Source: Rugalucina vietnamica (Eukaryota > Mollusca > Bivalvia > Lucinida > Lucinidae). Taken from it: 64,000 nucleotides of DNA. Positions 46,259 to 55,866 of the stretch are shown piece by piece (the first letter of the stretch is position 1; each line of letters begins with the position of its first letter). A program made the position numbers and the translations under genes. Where the stretch lies: assembly GCA_964017185.1 (NCBI GenBank), contig OZ024874.1, forward strand, positions 14,193,957-14,257,956, given 5' to 3'. The notes under the pieces are model-generated. The model was not told where the DNA came from, did no database searches, and saw only the letters and a list, made by a program, of their open reading frames with translations.

Positions 46259-47920
46259 TATCTCCCCTGCTTATAGCAGGGTGCGATATAGGAGTCCAAA
46301 TTTCTGTCCGTCAGTCCGTGGGTACGTGTGAGCATGCGTCCGTCCGTCCGTCAACGATTACGTCGAAGTTAGGTTTTCTCTATACCTATGATTACTGTGA
46401 ATGTGAAATGGTCCAGGCTGCCCAGTGCTCCTATTTTTCCTATTTTTTCCTATATTTTCAGGGCTTCCTATTTTTTCCTATATTTTGATCCCAAATCCTA
46501 TATTTTCCATCAAATTCCTATATTTTTCAAAATGCTGCAGATAATGAAATATCAAGGAAAAATCATGGAATTTTGGTTTGAAATGCCAGTTTTGATGTCT
46601 TTGGCATTCATTTTTTTCCTCGCTCGCTTCGCTCGCTCGTAACTTGATAAATAAAGTATTTTTTCTTCATCAGAAAACAAGATAATCCCGTGAAGTAAGT
46701 TACTTCTACAACTTGAGTAGTTATTTAAAACCTATACCAAAATTACACCAGTAAGATTTGCCTTCTTGCTGCTATATGTTAATATTTATGGTTTTCAATG
46801 CTATAAAAAGCCATTTTAGGCTGATAATTTCCTATTTTTCTCCTATTTTTATGGACATAAACTTCCTATTTTTTGAAGCCCAAAATATATATTTTGTACC
46901 AAACTGCACTGGGCAGCCTGGAAACCTTGCATAGTTATTGTCCTTGACATACCCTTCAAGCACGTACCTTGACCCAGTGCCCTTGACCTATATTTCACGG
47001 TCCATTGACTTTGTTAATTTTTACGTCGAAGTTAGGTTTTCTCTACACCTATAATAGCTGTGAATGTGAAACCTTGCATAGTTATTGTCCTTGACATACC
47101 CTTCAAGCACCCACCTTGATCCGATGTCCTTGACATATATTTCACGGTCCACTGACTTTGACAATCTTTACGTTGAAGTTAGGTTTTCTCTACACCTGTA
47201 ATAGCTGTGAATGTGAAACCTTGCATAGTCATTGTTCTTGACATACCCTTTAAGCACGCAACTTGACCCGATGTCCTTGACCTATATTTCATGGTCCATT
47301 GACTTTGTTAATTTTTACGTTGAAGTTAGGTTTTCTCTGCACCTGTGATAGCTGTGAGTGTGAAACCTTGCATAGTTAATGCTCTTGGCATACCCTTAAA
47401 GCATGCACCTTGACCAGATCACCTTGACCTATATTTCACGGTCCACTGACTTTGTAAATTTTTACTTCGAAGTTCGGTTTTCTCTGCACCTGTGATAGCT
47501 GTGAGTGTGAAACCTCGCATAGTTATTGTCCTTGGCATACCCTTCAAGCACGCACCTTGACCCAATGACCTTGACCTACATTTCATGGTCCATTGACTTT
47601 GTTAATTTTTACATTGAAGTTAGGTTTGCTGTGAATGTGAAACCTTGCATAGTTATTGTCCTTGACAAACCCTTCAAGCACTCACATTGACCCGATGCCC
47701 TTGACCTATATTTCATTGTCCACTGACTTTGTAAATTTTTATGTCAAAGTTAGGTTTCCTCTGCACCTGTGATAGCTACGAGTGTGAAACCTTGCATAGT
47801 CATTGTCCTTGACATACCTTTTAATTGCACAACTTGAACTGGTGCCCTCGACCTTTATTTCATGTTTTTAATTATTTTGCCCGATGCAGGTGCGATATCG
47901 ACCTCCGTGGTGTTCTTGTA
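46259..47920 (-). mobile_element. family C element C3
   Basis: The terminal hairpin CTGCTTATAGCAGG and the (GTCC)n tract GCGTCCGTCCGTCCGTC are at 46268-46352. Core units of about 165-175 bp run to 47830, then the far end GATGCAGGTGCGATATCGAC and GGTGTTCTTGTA. A MITE (46412-46922) is inserted. It directly abuts E1. Confidence 0.85.
46412..46922. mobile_element. MITE with 17-bp terminal repeats, inserted in C3
   Basis: Terminal inverted repeats TCCAGGCTGCCCAGTGC and GCACTGGGCAGCCTGGA are perfect. The inside has repeated TTCCTATTTTTTCCTATA motifs. Its position interrupts the C3 unit GTGAATGTGAAACCTTGC. The target duplication is unclear. Confidence 0.88.
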
Positions 47921-48006
47921 CTATCCAAGTAGCAAAAACAAAGGCGCTGATCAGTTGTGCAGCTTTTGCATTGGCTAAAATCTGGTTTTCTTGCACTGCG
48001 GCTTAA

Positions 48007-48129
48007 ATCGTCTCTCTATTTTTCAGGCTGACTGCAGTGACCAAAACTGAAAAACAGTCTTCAAACCATGACACTCTTCTGTATGTGAGAAATTAACCAG
48101 ACTCGAAGTGTTCTGAAAACATATCAACC
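48007..48129 (+). promoter_or_regulatory. 5' leader of the BTB gene with putative splice acceptor
   Basis: CTCTCTATTTTTCAG (ending about 48024) looks like a polypyrimidine tract and acceptor, followed by about 105 bp of leader to the ATG in the good context ATCAACCATGG. A non-coding first exon further left is therefore likely; the sequence immediately upstream is all transposon. Confidence 0.55.
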
Positions 48130-50559
48130 ATGGCTCCAAAAAAAGCAAAGAAAACAAACGACATCACAATCATCTTGAAAGATCAAGAAATAAAGGCTAG
48201 CAAGGAGGTGCTTGTGTCCAAGAGTGACTATTTCAAATCTCTGTTTGAAGGACCTTTCGCTGAGTCTGGTGAAACTAATGTTGACCTTACAGAAGTAACC
48301 GACAACTTCACTGTACTAGAGACAGTTATAACATATCTACACACCAACAAGATCAATATTTACACAGAGACCATAGATGAGCTAATGAAGCTATCCACCT
48401 ATCTCCAAGTGCCTTCCCTACAGGACAGATGTGGTGAATTTGTCCTTGCTAAAGTAACTCTTCAGAACTGTCTCAGATATTACCTGAATAGCTCCAAATA
48501 TGGTCTCATCTACCTTGAAAGGATGTTAGTGAGAACTGTTGAATCAAGATTTCATGACTATTTCATCTATCAAGACTCTACCCTTGATGTTTCTACAGAT
48601 GAGCTCAAGTTACTGTTTGATAAGGGTTTCTTCAAGTATTGTACAGTTCAGAGTATGCTTCAGTTCACCTTGAACTGGACCGGTAAAGTAGCAAAAGAAG
48701 ACTACTACACTTTGGCTAATGACATACTGAATAGCATTGATCCTACTAACAATCAGGTGGCCAAAGATAAGTATTCAGATAAGTTGATGGTGAATGTAAA
48801 AGAAGTGTACCTCAGAATGTCAAATAGGAGGTATGACCTGTGGTGTGGAAAACCAGGTGAAGAGTTTTCCAAGACATTCAAGAAGATTCTGGACACTGTT
48901 GAAGAATCAACAACTGATGAGCTACCAGCAACAAGAGATGACAAAACAGGTGATGATAAAGCCAAGCAAACTCCTTACCAACTCAGGACTAAGAAAAAGT
49001 CAGACCAGAAAGAGAATATAGAAAAGTCAGCAACTGTAGAAGAACCTAATGCTGATGAAACAGCAGAGAAACCTTACCAACTCAGAAGAAAGAAAACCTC
49101 AGACCAGAAAGAGAACACACTAAAGTCACCAACTGCTGAGAATGTAGAGAAGCCAGCCACAGAACCTGAACAGAACAGACAGGCTATTATCAAAGAGTAT
49201 CTAGAAGAGGTAGAGAATGAGAGGAAGAAAAAGAAGCTTCCTAAGCCAGTGCTGGAAGATGTGCTAGTGACTATCTCCCCAACAAGGTATATGATAGAAG
49301 ATTTCAGAGGGAAAGGAAGGGACCGGGATCCTGATGCAGTCACAATCATCTTTAATGGTACAAGAGATTACAGAGATGATAAGAAAGATGACCTACACAA
49401 ATTCCCAGGACCGATGTTGGATGTTTGCGCCTATGTGCCCAAGAAGAGAGAGTGGCTTCATTTGAGGAGTTTTTATCACGAGTGGCCATTTGATGGGTTA
49501 TTGTTGAGCGAATGTTGGTATCCGTGGGACTATGTAAGTACAAGTGATGACAGGTTCCTTGTTGGTATTGCAGATGATGATTATGATTATAATATGAGTC
49601 AGAAGTGGTTCTCTATTGACTTGAAGGATGGCTCTGCACGCGAATCTTATTCAGATTATAGGTATCATTCAAGGACCTATGATACATGTGAAACCCGTTT
49701 TGCCCAAGCTGCTAATGGTACTATATATTCAGTTCTAAAATCCAGAGAGAAGTTCGATAAAATCTGGCATGAAGTTCACTTTGAAAATGTTGACTTGCGT
49801 TGTTGCAAAGTGAGGAAAAACAAGCTCACTGGAGCAGAAGTGATTAACTCTGAGTATGCAACAGTATTTGAAATTTCCAGCTTTGCCACGACAGTGAAAT
49901 GTGCCAAACACTATGTAAAGATCAGCAAGAAAAGTAACGAGATGATCATAGTGTACTACTGTAGTGCTGTAGGACTCATGCGTTGTTTCATAGCAGATAT
50001 GAGCAAGGACAAGCCAAAGCCGAGACTAATATACACTATCAATGATGATGAGTTCTCTGACCTACAGGGATGTGGTGGAGCAGAAAAAGCCAAGCTCCAA
50101 ATTCTGGAAGGGAACGATGCATTCTACATTGTAGAGGTCCGTCCTGATGACAAAACCGATGTATCCAAAGTGAACTGCATCTATGAGTATGTGTACAAGA
50201 GCCATAAATTAACAGAATCTAAGAAATCAGGGGTGGAAGTTAAGGATTTTTTTCTCAATCTAAAGAGACATGAAGATGTTGAAGGAGTTGAGGTCATCAA
50301 GGGGATTCCATATCTTCAGATGTTCTATGAAAGCCGCAAAAGTGGCGAGGATTCCCTGTGGAATTTCACTGCTAGTGAATACAATGCTAGTGCTCTGTCA
50401 GAAGTTAAAGTTGATGCTAAGGGGAGCCTGAGTGTTGAGAAACACCGACCACCACCGTTTGCCTGTGTGACGGGGATGTTTCCAGCCAAGCTTAGCCCAA
50501 CAGTCTTGGCCAAGGGAAGACCTATAGTTGAATATCTCACCAGCAAGAAGTTGCCATGA
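48130..50559 (+). CDS. BTB-BACK domain protein, intronless, nested in DAGL intron
   Basis: An 809-residue frame. Residues ~10-110 form a BTB/POZ fold: the start DITIILKDQEIKASKEVLVS is followed by KSDYFKSLFEGPFAESGE, and the later VLETVITYLHTNKINI and LMKLSTYLQVPSLQDRCGEF fit the family. Residues ~112-230 resemble a BACK domain (LQNCLRYYLNSSKYGLIYLE, YCTVQSMLQFTLNW). A charged linker holds two copies of PYQLRxKKxSDQKEN about 33 residues apart (near 281 and 314). Residues ~370-790 look beta-rich like the kelch half of KLHL proteins, but I see no clear double-Gly kelch repeats. BTB-BACK proteins usually adapt substrates to cullin-3. Family A elements sit 20 bp before its acceptor and 36 bp after its stop. 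The exact family member is not identified. Confidence 0.9.
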   Translation: MAPKKAKKTNDITIILKDQEIKASKEVLVSKSDYFKSLFEGPFAESGETNVDLTEVTDNFTVLETVITYLHTNKINIYTETIDELMKLSTYLQVPSLQDRCGEFVLAKVTLQNCLRYYLNSSKYGLIYLERMLVRTVESRFHDYFIYQDSTLDVSTDELKLLFDKGFFKYCTVQSMLQFTLNWTGKVAKEDYYTLANDILNSIDPTNNQVAKDKYSDKLMVNVKEVYLRMSNRRYDLWCGKPGEEFSKTFKKILDTVEESTTDELPATRDDKTGDDKAKQTPYQLRTKKKSDQKENIEKSATVEEPNADETAEKPYQLRRKKTSDQKENTLKSPTAENVEKPATEPEQNRQAIIKEYLEEVENERKKKKLPKPVLEDVLVTISPTRYMIEDFRGKGRDRDPDAVTIIFNGTRDYRDDKKDDLHKFPGPMLDVCAYVPKKREWLHLRSFYHEWPFDGLLLSECWYPWDYVSTSDDRFLVGIADDDYDYNMSQKWFSIDLKDGSARESYSDYRYHSRTYDTCETRFAQAANGTIYSVLKSREKFDKIWHEVHFENVDLRCCKVRKNKLTGAEVINSEYATVFEISSFATTVKCAKHYVKISKKSNEMIIVYYCSAVGLMRCFIADMSKDKPKPRLIYTINDDEFSDLQGCGGAEKAKLQILEGNDAFYIVEVRPDDKTDVSKVNCIYEYVYKSHKLTESKKSGVEVKDFFLNLKRHEDVEGVEVIKGIPYLQMFYESRKSGEDSLWNFTASEYNASALSEVKVDAKGSLSVEKHRPPPFACVTGMFPAKLSPTVLAKGRPIVEYLTSKKLP

Positions 50560-50594
50560 AAACACTCAACTGAAGACACACTCATGAACACGTA

Positions 50595-50825
50595 TGAGTT
50601 GGGACATGATAAAACCAACAGCGTGGTTTCCAAACAGGTCTGAGACAAACTGAGCTGTACAACAGAAGATGGCTAAAGGCTAGAAATTTTGGATTTTGAA
50701 AAGAGGAATTGTACTATCTGTGTAGCGAAAACAAAGGCGCTGATCAGCTGTGCCCTTACTGCACAGCTGATCTGCGTCTTTGTTTTCGCATATGCGAGAA
50801 TCCGGTTCTCTCATGATGCGGCTCA
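50595..50825 (+). mobile_element. family A MITE copy q
   Basis: Starts 36 bp after the BTB stop codon with GAGTTGGGACATGATAAAAC and ends TTCTCTCATGATGCGGCTCA. The inner hairpin is well kept. It probably lies in the 3' UTR. Confidence 0.88.
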
Positions 50826-51033
50826 TATGCCTCTGACAAGATGAACCTGTCTGGTCTTTGTCTTGGCTCTTCCAGCCAAGACAAAGACCAAACTGCATGA
50901 AAATTTTGCAAAGTGTTCTGAAAATATACTATCTGAAGAAAGCAAATAAGTATGTTGATTTTAATGCCTGGATACTCAGGCTGAGCTGCACATGTGTTGT
51001 GCATATAGAAGGCTTTCTCACAACATGATCATA

Positions 51034-51249
51034 TGAGATACGTTACGAGAAAACTGGTCTTTGGGGTTTCAGACCAGCTCTGACACAAACCTGCTGGTAT
51101 TATACATAGTCACAGAAGAAGGCTAAAAGCTTGAAACTTTGGATTTAAATGGATTGTACTATCCGAGCAGCAAAATCAAAGGTGCTGAGCTGATCTACGC
51201 CTTTGTTTTCGAATAGGTAATAATCCCGTTTTCTCATGATGTGGCTCTT
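51034..51249 (+). mobile_element. family A MITE copy r
   Basis: Starts GAGATACGTTACGAGAAAAC and ends TTTTCTCATGATGTGGCTCT. The hairpin is shortened to GCTGAGCTGATC. Confidence 0.85.
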
Positions 51250-51274
51250 ATCAAGGCTAAACATTAGAAACATT

Positions 51275-51800
51275 TCACGCTCAACTCAACTGAGCATGAG
51301 ATTTAACCTGCATAAAAATAATTTTAAACAACAGAAATACGTAGATTCAAATTGATTTTTTACGCATATTCTATCACATGATAATGATATTGACATTTTA
51401 AATGTTTAAAATAGCAAGCTCAGTTGAGCTGTGTGATTTTTATAACCAAGGGGCCCGATAAGTGCCACTGTATTTATATGCAGTCTTTTTTTTTCTGCAA
51501 GATAAATGGCAGCTTTTCTTCTGTTAAAGAAAATATTTCGTTTTATTTTCATTTTAAGTACCAAACAGCACTGTTTGTAGCTAGACAGTAAAACATTTTT
51601 GTGCTCAACAGAACTTAGCAAAACTGAGCATGGGATTTAATTTAAATGCTCATAAATGATAAATCCCCATAATCAAATAAATATCATGCTCAACACAGCA
51701 TGAATTTTATCGAGCTCATATAAATTATAGTAATGTTTTGCATTTTGACCTTTAAGAGCAAGAAAAATATTGTCTGCAACATTAAGCATTTAAGAGCAGG
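51275..51800. repeat. degraded family N foldback remnants
   Basis: GCTCAACTCAACTGAGCATG, then GCTCAGTTGAGCTGTGTG and GGGGCCCGATAAGTGCC echo the element at 24474-24712; more GCTCAACA motifs follow to 51700. Confidence 0.55.
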
Positions 51801-51868
51801 AATAATGCTCAGAAGAATTAGCCGATTTGAAGACGCAACGAACACAATTACAAAAGACTTGATGAAGC

Positions 51869-52433
51869 TACTGTCTATACACCATCTTCCAGAAACTGCA
51901 TTTTTCAAAATCGCGCTTTACTAAAAGATCCCAAGAAAAATATGACCATGTCACAATTTTGCATTCCAAAAGTCTTAAAACGTGCCACAAAAATTTGAAA
52001 ATAGGTTAACAAATAAAAATTTTAAGCCAGAAAATAATTTTGAATAGGGCTTTTTCCATTCTAAAATGTCAGCAAGAGAAGTAAATATTTTCTCGAAAAA
52101 AAAAAAAATCTAAATTGATTATTTTTCATTTAAATGCACCAAACCAAAATAAAAATTGTATTGTATGCACAGCTGAGCACCAAACTTTTAAAACTGTTCC
52201 ACAGATGTGCTTGATGTTCAATTTTAATGTGTTCCAATTACCTCCCTTGCACATGCAAAAGGCCTATTCAAAGTAATTTTTGGGCATAATTATTTTATTA
52301 GAGAACCAATTTTATTCGGCATTTTTTTATGACTTTTGGGTTGCAAAAGATGACAGTCATACTTTTCTTGTGGTGTTTCAGAAATGTGAGGTTTTGAAAA
52401 ATGCAGTTTCTCAAAGATGGTGTACAGACAGTA
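51869..52433. mobile_element. Tc1/mariner-like foldback MITE, family I copy 2
   Basis: TA flanks; ends CTGTCTATACACCATCTTCC and partner GGTGTACAGACAG. 561 bp inside, similar throughout to 7201-7757. Confidence 0.82.
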
Positions 52434-52705
52434 GTGTGACCACTTTGCTGTAAGGGAGCTGTAGCTAAATTGCCTTCACCCATTAATGACCAATGGATTT
52501 CTCATGATTATTATTTGGATGAGCCCACTTTCCTTTTTAGGGGCATCAGGAGTGATTTAAATGTTTAATTCCATTTTTCGATCTTAATTTCTTTAAGAAA
52601 ACAGTATATCCCCAGATGGGATGCCTCGTTCTGCAGCTTCACATAGATCTGGAGCTAAACTGTTTGCCTATGTCCCATAAAAAGTTGAATGGGCCACTTT
52701 GTGGG

Positions 52706-52790
52706 AAAACTTGTTTTCAGGCTTTCCTACCTGGTCAGACACAAACTATGATGTACAGTCACTACAGCTGATTCAAGGCTTACAATTTTA
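52706..52790 (+). mobile_element. family A fragment
   Basis: GGAAAACTTGTTTTCAGGCT, CTGGTCAGACACAAACTATG and TGTACAGTCAC match the left half of family A; the rest is missing. Confidence 0.5.
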
Positions 52791-52798
52791 TATTTAGA

Positions 52799-53030
52799 CA
52801 GTTGATGGATTATATAATGTAGTTGAGGGATTATATGATGCTGTTGAGGGATTATATGATGCAACTGAGGGATTATATGATGTAGTTGAGGGATTATATA
52901 ATGTAGTTGAGGGATTATATGATGCAATTGATGGATTATATGATGCACTTCCGGGATAATATGATGTACTTCAAGAATTATATGATGTACTTCAGGAATT
53001 ATATGATGTACTTCAAGAATTATATAATGT
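52799..53030. repeat. 21-bp minisatellite, 11 copies
   Basis: Eleven units of exactly 21 bp, consensus GTTGAGGGATTATATGATGC plus one base. The last four form a variant (CTTCAAGAATTATATGATGT). On the minus strand it reads as a heptapeptide repeat (HHIIPQL) with no gene context. Confidence 0.92.
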
Positions 53031-53239
53031 AGTAAAAAAAATTGTTTGTTTGTATTGAGGTTTAACATCCCATTCAACGTATGTTCAGTCGTGTCGGGAT
53101 TGAGCCACCGCTTTCTGGGTTTTAATTAGGGGGAGTTCATGTGTCTTGCTAAAGGACTCAACAGGATCAAACCCGGCACTTCTTGATTCAGAGTCTGTGC
53201 TCTACCACTATGCCACCACTCTCACCTGATGTATTAAAA
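53027..53239 (-). mobile_element. tRNA-derived SINE (family 2), copy 2
   Basis: Near-duplicates ATGTAGTAAAA (53027-53037) and ATGTATTAAAA (53229-53239) flank it. In reverse complement the head is GGTGGCATAGTGGTAGAGCA and the tail GTTAAACCTCAATACAAACA. The insertion point is the end of the 21-bp minisatellite. Confidence 0.8.
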
Positions 53240-54257
53240 CAAATATGTTGATGAGTATCATGATTATGGCACATCTGATCTGCATCTTTCTAACTGCATA
53301 TGTAAGAGTCACATTTTCTGATAATTCGTCTAAAACAAGCCAATGGTAGTTTTGAAAAGATGGCTTAAGCAGCTTCAGAGCTTTGTATTTTAAGAATCTT
53401 ATGTGCTTTGTTATTTCTGATTGTTGGCTTAAACATTTTAAATATTTAATGACACTTCCAATGCTTCCGATAAGAGTTTTGCTATAATTTCAAAACTCGA
53501 TTTTAAACAAAAATTGCAGGGACGTTAGAAAAAAAGTCACGAGACATGTACCAAAGGGGAAAAGTATCACAATCATTTTCAACAAAATTTAAAAACACTG
53601 CTTGTAAATGTTAAAATAAACACAGAAAAATTCAAATTAGTAGCTTTATCCTGTAAGATAATTCTTTATCAGAAGTGTTGGAAGTGCATTAAGTATGTTT
53701 TGTATTTTACACATTTCTTAGTGCTTTCCAATTTCAAAGCTGTTTTAAAAATGTTCTTCCTTGATACAGGTCAGGTCCAAAGCAAACTAGACATTAGAGC
53801 CAAAGAAAATGGATGTATGCTTTAGCTATAAATTCAGATTTAGGGTTTAAAAATGCTGAATAGTTTGTTATATTGTTAAATCATAATGGTCTGCTTTGTA
53901 CAGCTACACAATTGTTAAGTGATGCTCAGAGCTATGCTGTCTTTATCTTTTCAATTTCATAGTCAAGTCACAGAATCAAAATTTGATCAACAGTTTGTTT
54001 TGTTACATTTTTTCGCATTAAGATGAGGTTATACTGTAAGTACTCAGTAGAGGTGCCTAAGCAAGGCCAACGATTTAGTAGAGTTGCCTAAGCAAGGCCA
54101 ACGATTTTGGTATCAATAATTTAGCATTTCTTTAGTTGGTGTTAGTATTTCCCTGGTTAAGATTTCAATTAAAACAAAATAAACTACTTTGTGTTGTAAC
54201 TTCACTTCCATCAGTGGAAAATATGGATTATGCACCAAAGCTTGATTAGAAGTATAT
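53240..54257. other. intron, almost nothing recognised
   Basis: AT-rich. One two-copy repeat (TAAGCAAGGCCAACGATTT, 54058-54106). No exon. Confidence 0.45.
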
Positions 54258-54491
54258 GAGCATGTGCGCGAGAAAACCAACAATTTGGGTTCCAAACAGG
54301 TCTGACACAAACCGGGCTGTACAGTCACAGAAGATGGTTAGAGGCTGGAAATTTTGAATTTAGAAAGTAGAGGAATTGTACTATCCGTGTAGTGAAAACA
54401 AAGGCATTGATCAGCTTCGCAGTTACTGTGAAGCTGATCTGGGCCTTTGTTTTCGTCTATGCAGAGTGTTGGTTTTCCCATGCGGGGCTCT
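54258..54491 (+). mobile_element. family A MITE copy s
   Basis: GAGCATGTGCGCGAGAAAAC to TTTTCCCATGCGGGGCTC. Hairpin stem CTTCGCAG-TTA-CTGTGAAG. Confidence 0.88.
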
Positions 54492-54748
54492 TATTTGTTT
54501 CATAACAAAGCAGTCCCGCCATTGATCCTCACATCTGGCACATTGCTATCATAAAGATATAGTCATGAAAACAATCCTATAGCCATTCTCTCCTTTTCTG
54601 CTGATGGAAGAAGAGAAACTTGTTGGAAACCTGCACTAAGTATAGGTAACCTGCCCAAGGAACAGTTTGGCTAGAATGACATATACCATCCTGATAAGAC
54701 CTCAGCTCTTGACCATGGACATAAAGCATTGAAACAAGTGAACCAGGA

Positions 54749-54936
54749 AATTATTACTGTCCCAGTCAATAACTTTTCAGTCATGTTGGGAAGGAGCCAT
54801 CGCTTCCTGGGTATTAACAAGTGCTCTAGGGAGTTAATGTGCCTTGCCCAAGGACACAAAGTGCTGCCAGTGAAGATCGGACCCAGGACCTCTCAATTCA
54901 GTCTGATGCTCTACCACTTTGCTACCATGCTCCCCA
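54749..54936 (-). mobile_element. tRNA-derived SINE (family 2), copy 3
   Basis: In reverse complement: GGGGAGCATGGTAGCAAAGT and GGTAGAGC, then GGTCCTGGGTCCGATCTTC as the B-box region. It runs to GACTGGGACAG; the 3' tail is replaced. This is the most complete tRNA-like head of the three. Confidence 0.8.
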
Positions 54937-54939
54937 GAT

Positions 54940-55170
54940 AGTAGGGTGTGAAAAAGGAGTAATACTTTCCGTCTGTCCATCCGCCTGTCTGTAAACATTT
55001 TACACCTAGTTGCGCCAAGTCTAGAACATTTCTCTGTAGCAGTGATAGCGGTAAGCATGAAGGCTTCAAGCACTCTTGATATACTTTTCAACCATGCACC
55101 TCTACCCAGTGCCCATGATGTAAATTTCAGACAATAAAAATTTACACCTAGTTACGCCTTGTTTAACCAC
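54940..55170 (-). mobile_element. family C fragment
   Basis: TAGTAGGGTGTGAAAAAGGA, a CCGTCTGTCCATCCGCCTGTC tract and one core-like unit (ACCATGCACCTCTACCCAGT, TGTAAATTTCAG). Diverged. Confidence 0.55.
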
Positions 55171-55274
55171 TACACCATGGAAACAGCTTTTATAGTAGTC
55201 ATGGTGATATGATAGACATTTAGATTGGGAAAGCTCAGCTCATCATGGGCTTCAACAATTCCAACATGACCTAC

Positions 55275-55347
55275 CTTGGCGTTTTTACTCTTTTTGATAA
55301 TATTGATGAGATCAGTTCTGAGCAACTCCATCTGAGGTAAACCAATT
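55275..55347 (-). CDS. DAGL: diacylglycerol lipase coding exon (fourth from last)
   Basis: A 73-nt exon with acceptor GTGTTTCAG and donor GTAGGT. The first base completes Arg, then it encodes IGLPQMELLRTDLINIIKKS and KNAK. RIGL followed by an amphipathic helix is the DAGL segment after the GKD-VPR motif. It is separated by a 22.3-kb intron from the next exon (32926) and carries in-phase junctions on both sides. Confidence 0.85.
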
Positions 55348-55432
55348 CTGAAACACATAAAAATTGCAAACATTCACACTTTCATTTTGCAAACATTTAT
55401 ACCTTTGTTTTGCAAACTTAAACACCATTTCA

Positions 55433-55629
55433 GCCTGCTCATGAGAAAAGCAGCAATCTGGGTTTCCTCCCGGGTTAAACACAAACCAGGCTGTACACTC
55501 AAAGAAAATAGTTAACAGCTTGAAATTTCAGATTTAAGAAGAACAAGGATTGTACTATCCGTGTAGCAAAAACAAAGGCGCATCTGGTTTCACATATGCA
55601 GATGGTAGGTTTTCTAATGTGGCAGCTCA
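55433..55629 (+). mobile_element. family A MITE copy t
   Basis: CTGCTCATGAGAAAAGCAGC to GGTTTTCTAATGTGGCAGCTCA. The inner hairpin is mostly deleted. It lies 85 bp upstream (gene sense) of a DAGL exon. Confidence 0.78.
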
Positions 55630-55866
55630 TTTAATACTAAAGATAACTTCTTTTTTTTGTGAGATGAGACTTTTTGAAAGGTTTGTTTTTGTTGAGACCT
55701 TTTCATTTCTAAAAATAAACTCATAATGAACATGTTCAAGCATAAATTTGGATTTCACAGAGCTTATGGATAAAATGTGTGAAAATACACCACCATCTAA
55801 TGCAAATTCTAATGTCAGTTTTTAAACTGATGGTTCATTGATGTATTCAATGAAGCAAAATGAATG

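Larger units (their letters stand above)
44856..48004 (+). mobile_element. family A MITE copy o/p, split by E1 and C3
   Basis: The left half GAGCCACGACGCCAGAAAAC...GATGAAGACTAATT ends at 44990. The right half begins CTATCCAAGTAGCAAAAACA at 47921 and ends TTTTCTTGCACTGCGGCTTA. Joined, they restore the family A order AATTGTACTATCC. The right half ends 20 bp before the BTB gene's putative acceptor. Confidence 0.75.

Noticed and set aside
46388..46642. 84-codon Phe/Tyr-rich frame
   Set aside because: Translation of TTCCTATTTTTTCC repeats inside a MITE with perfect terminal repeats.
52727..53077. HHIIPQL heptad-repeat protein on the minus strand
   Set aside because: Exactly the 21-bp minisatellite in one frame, with no start, splice or flanking coding context.
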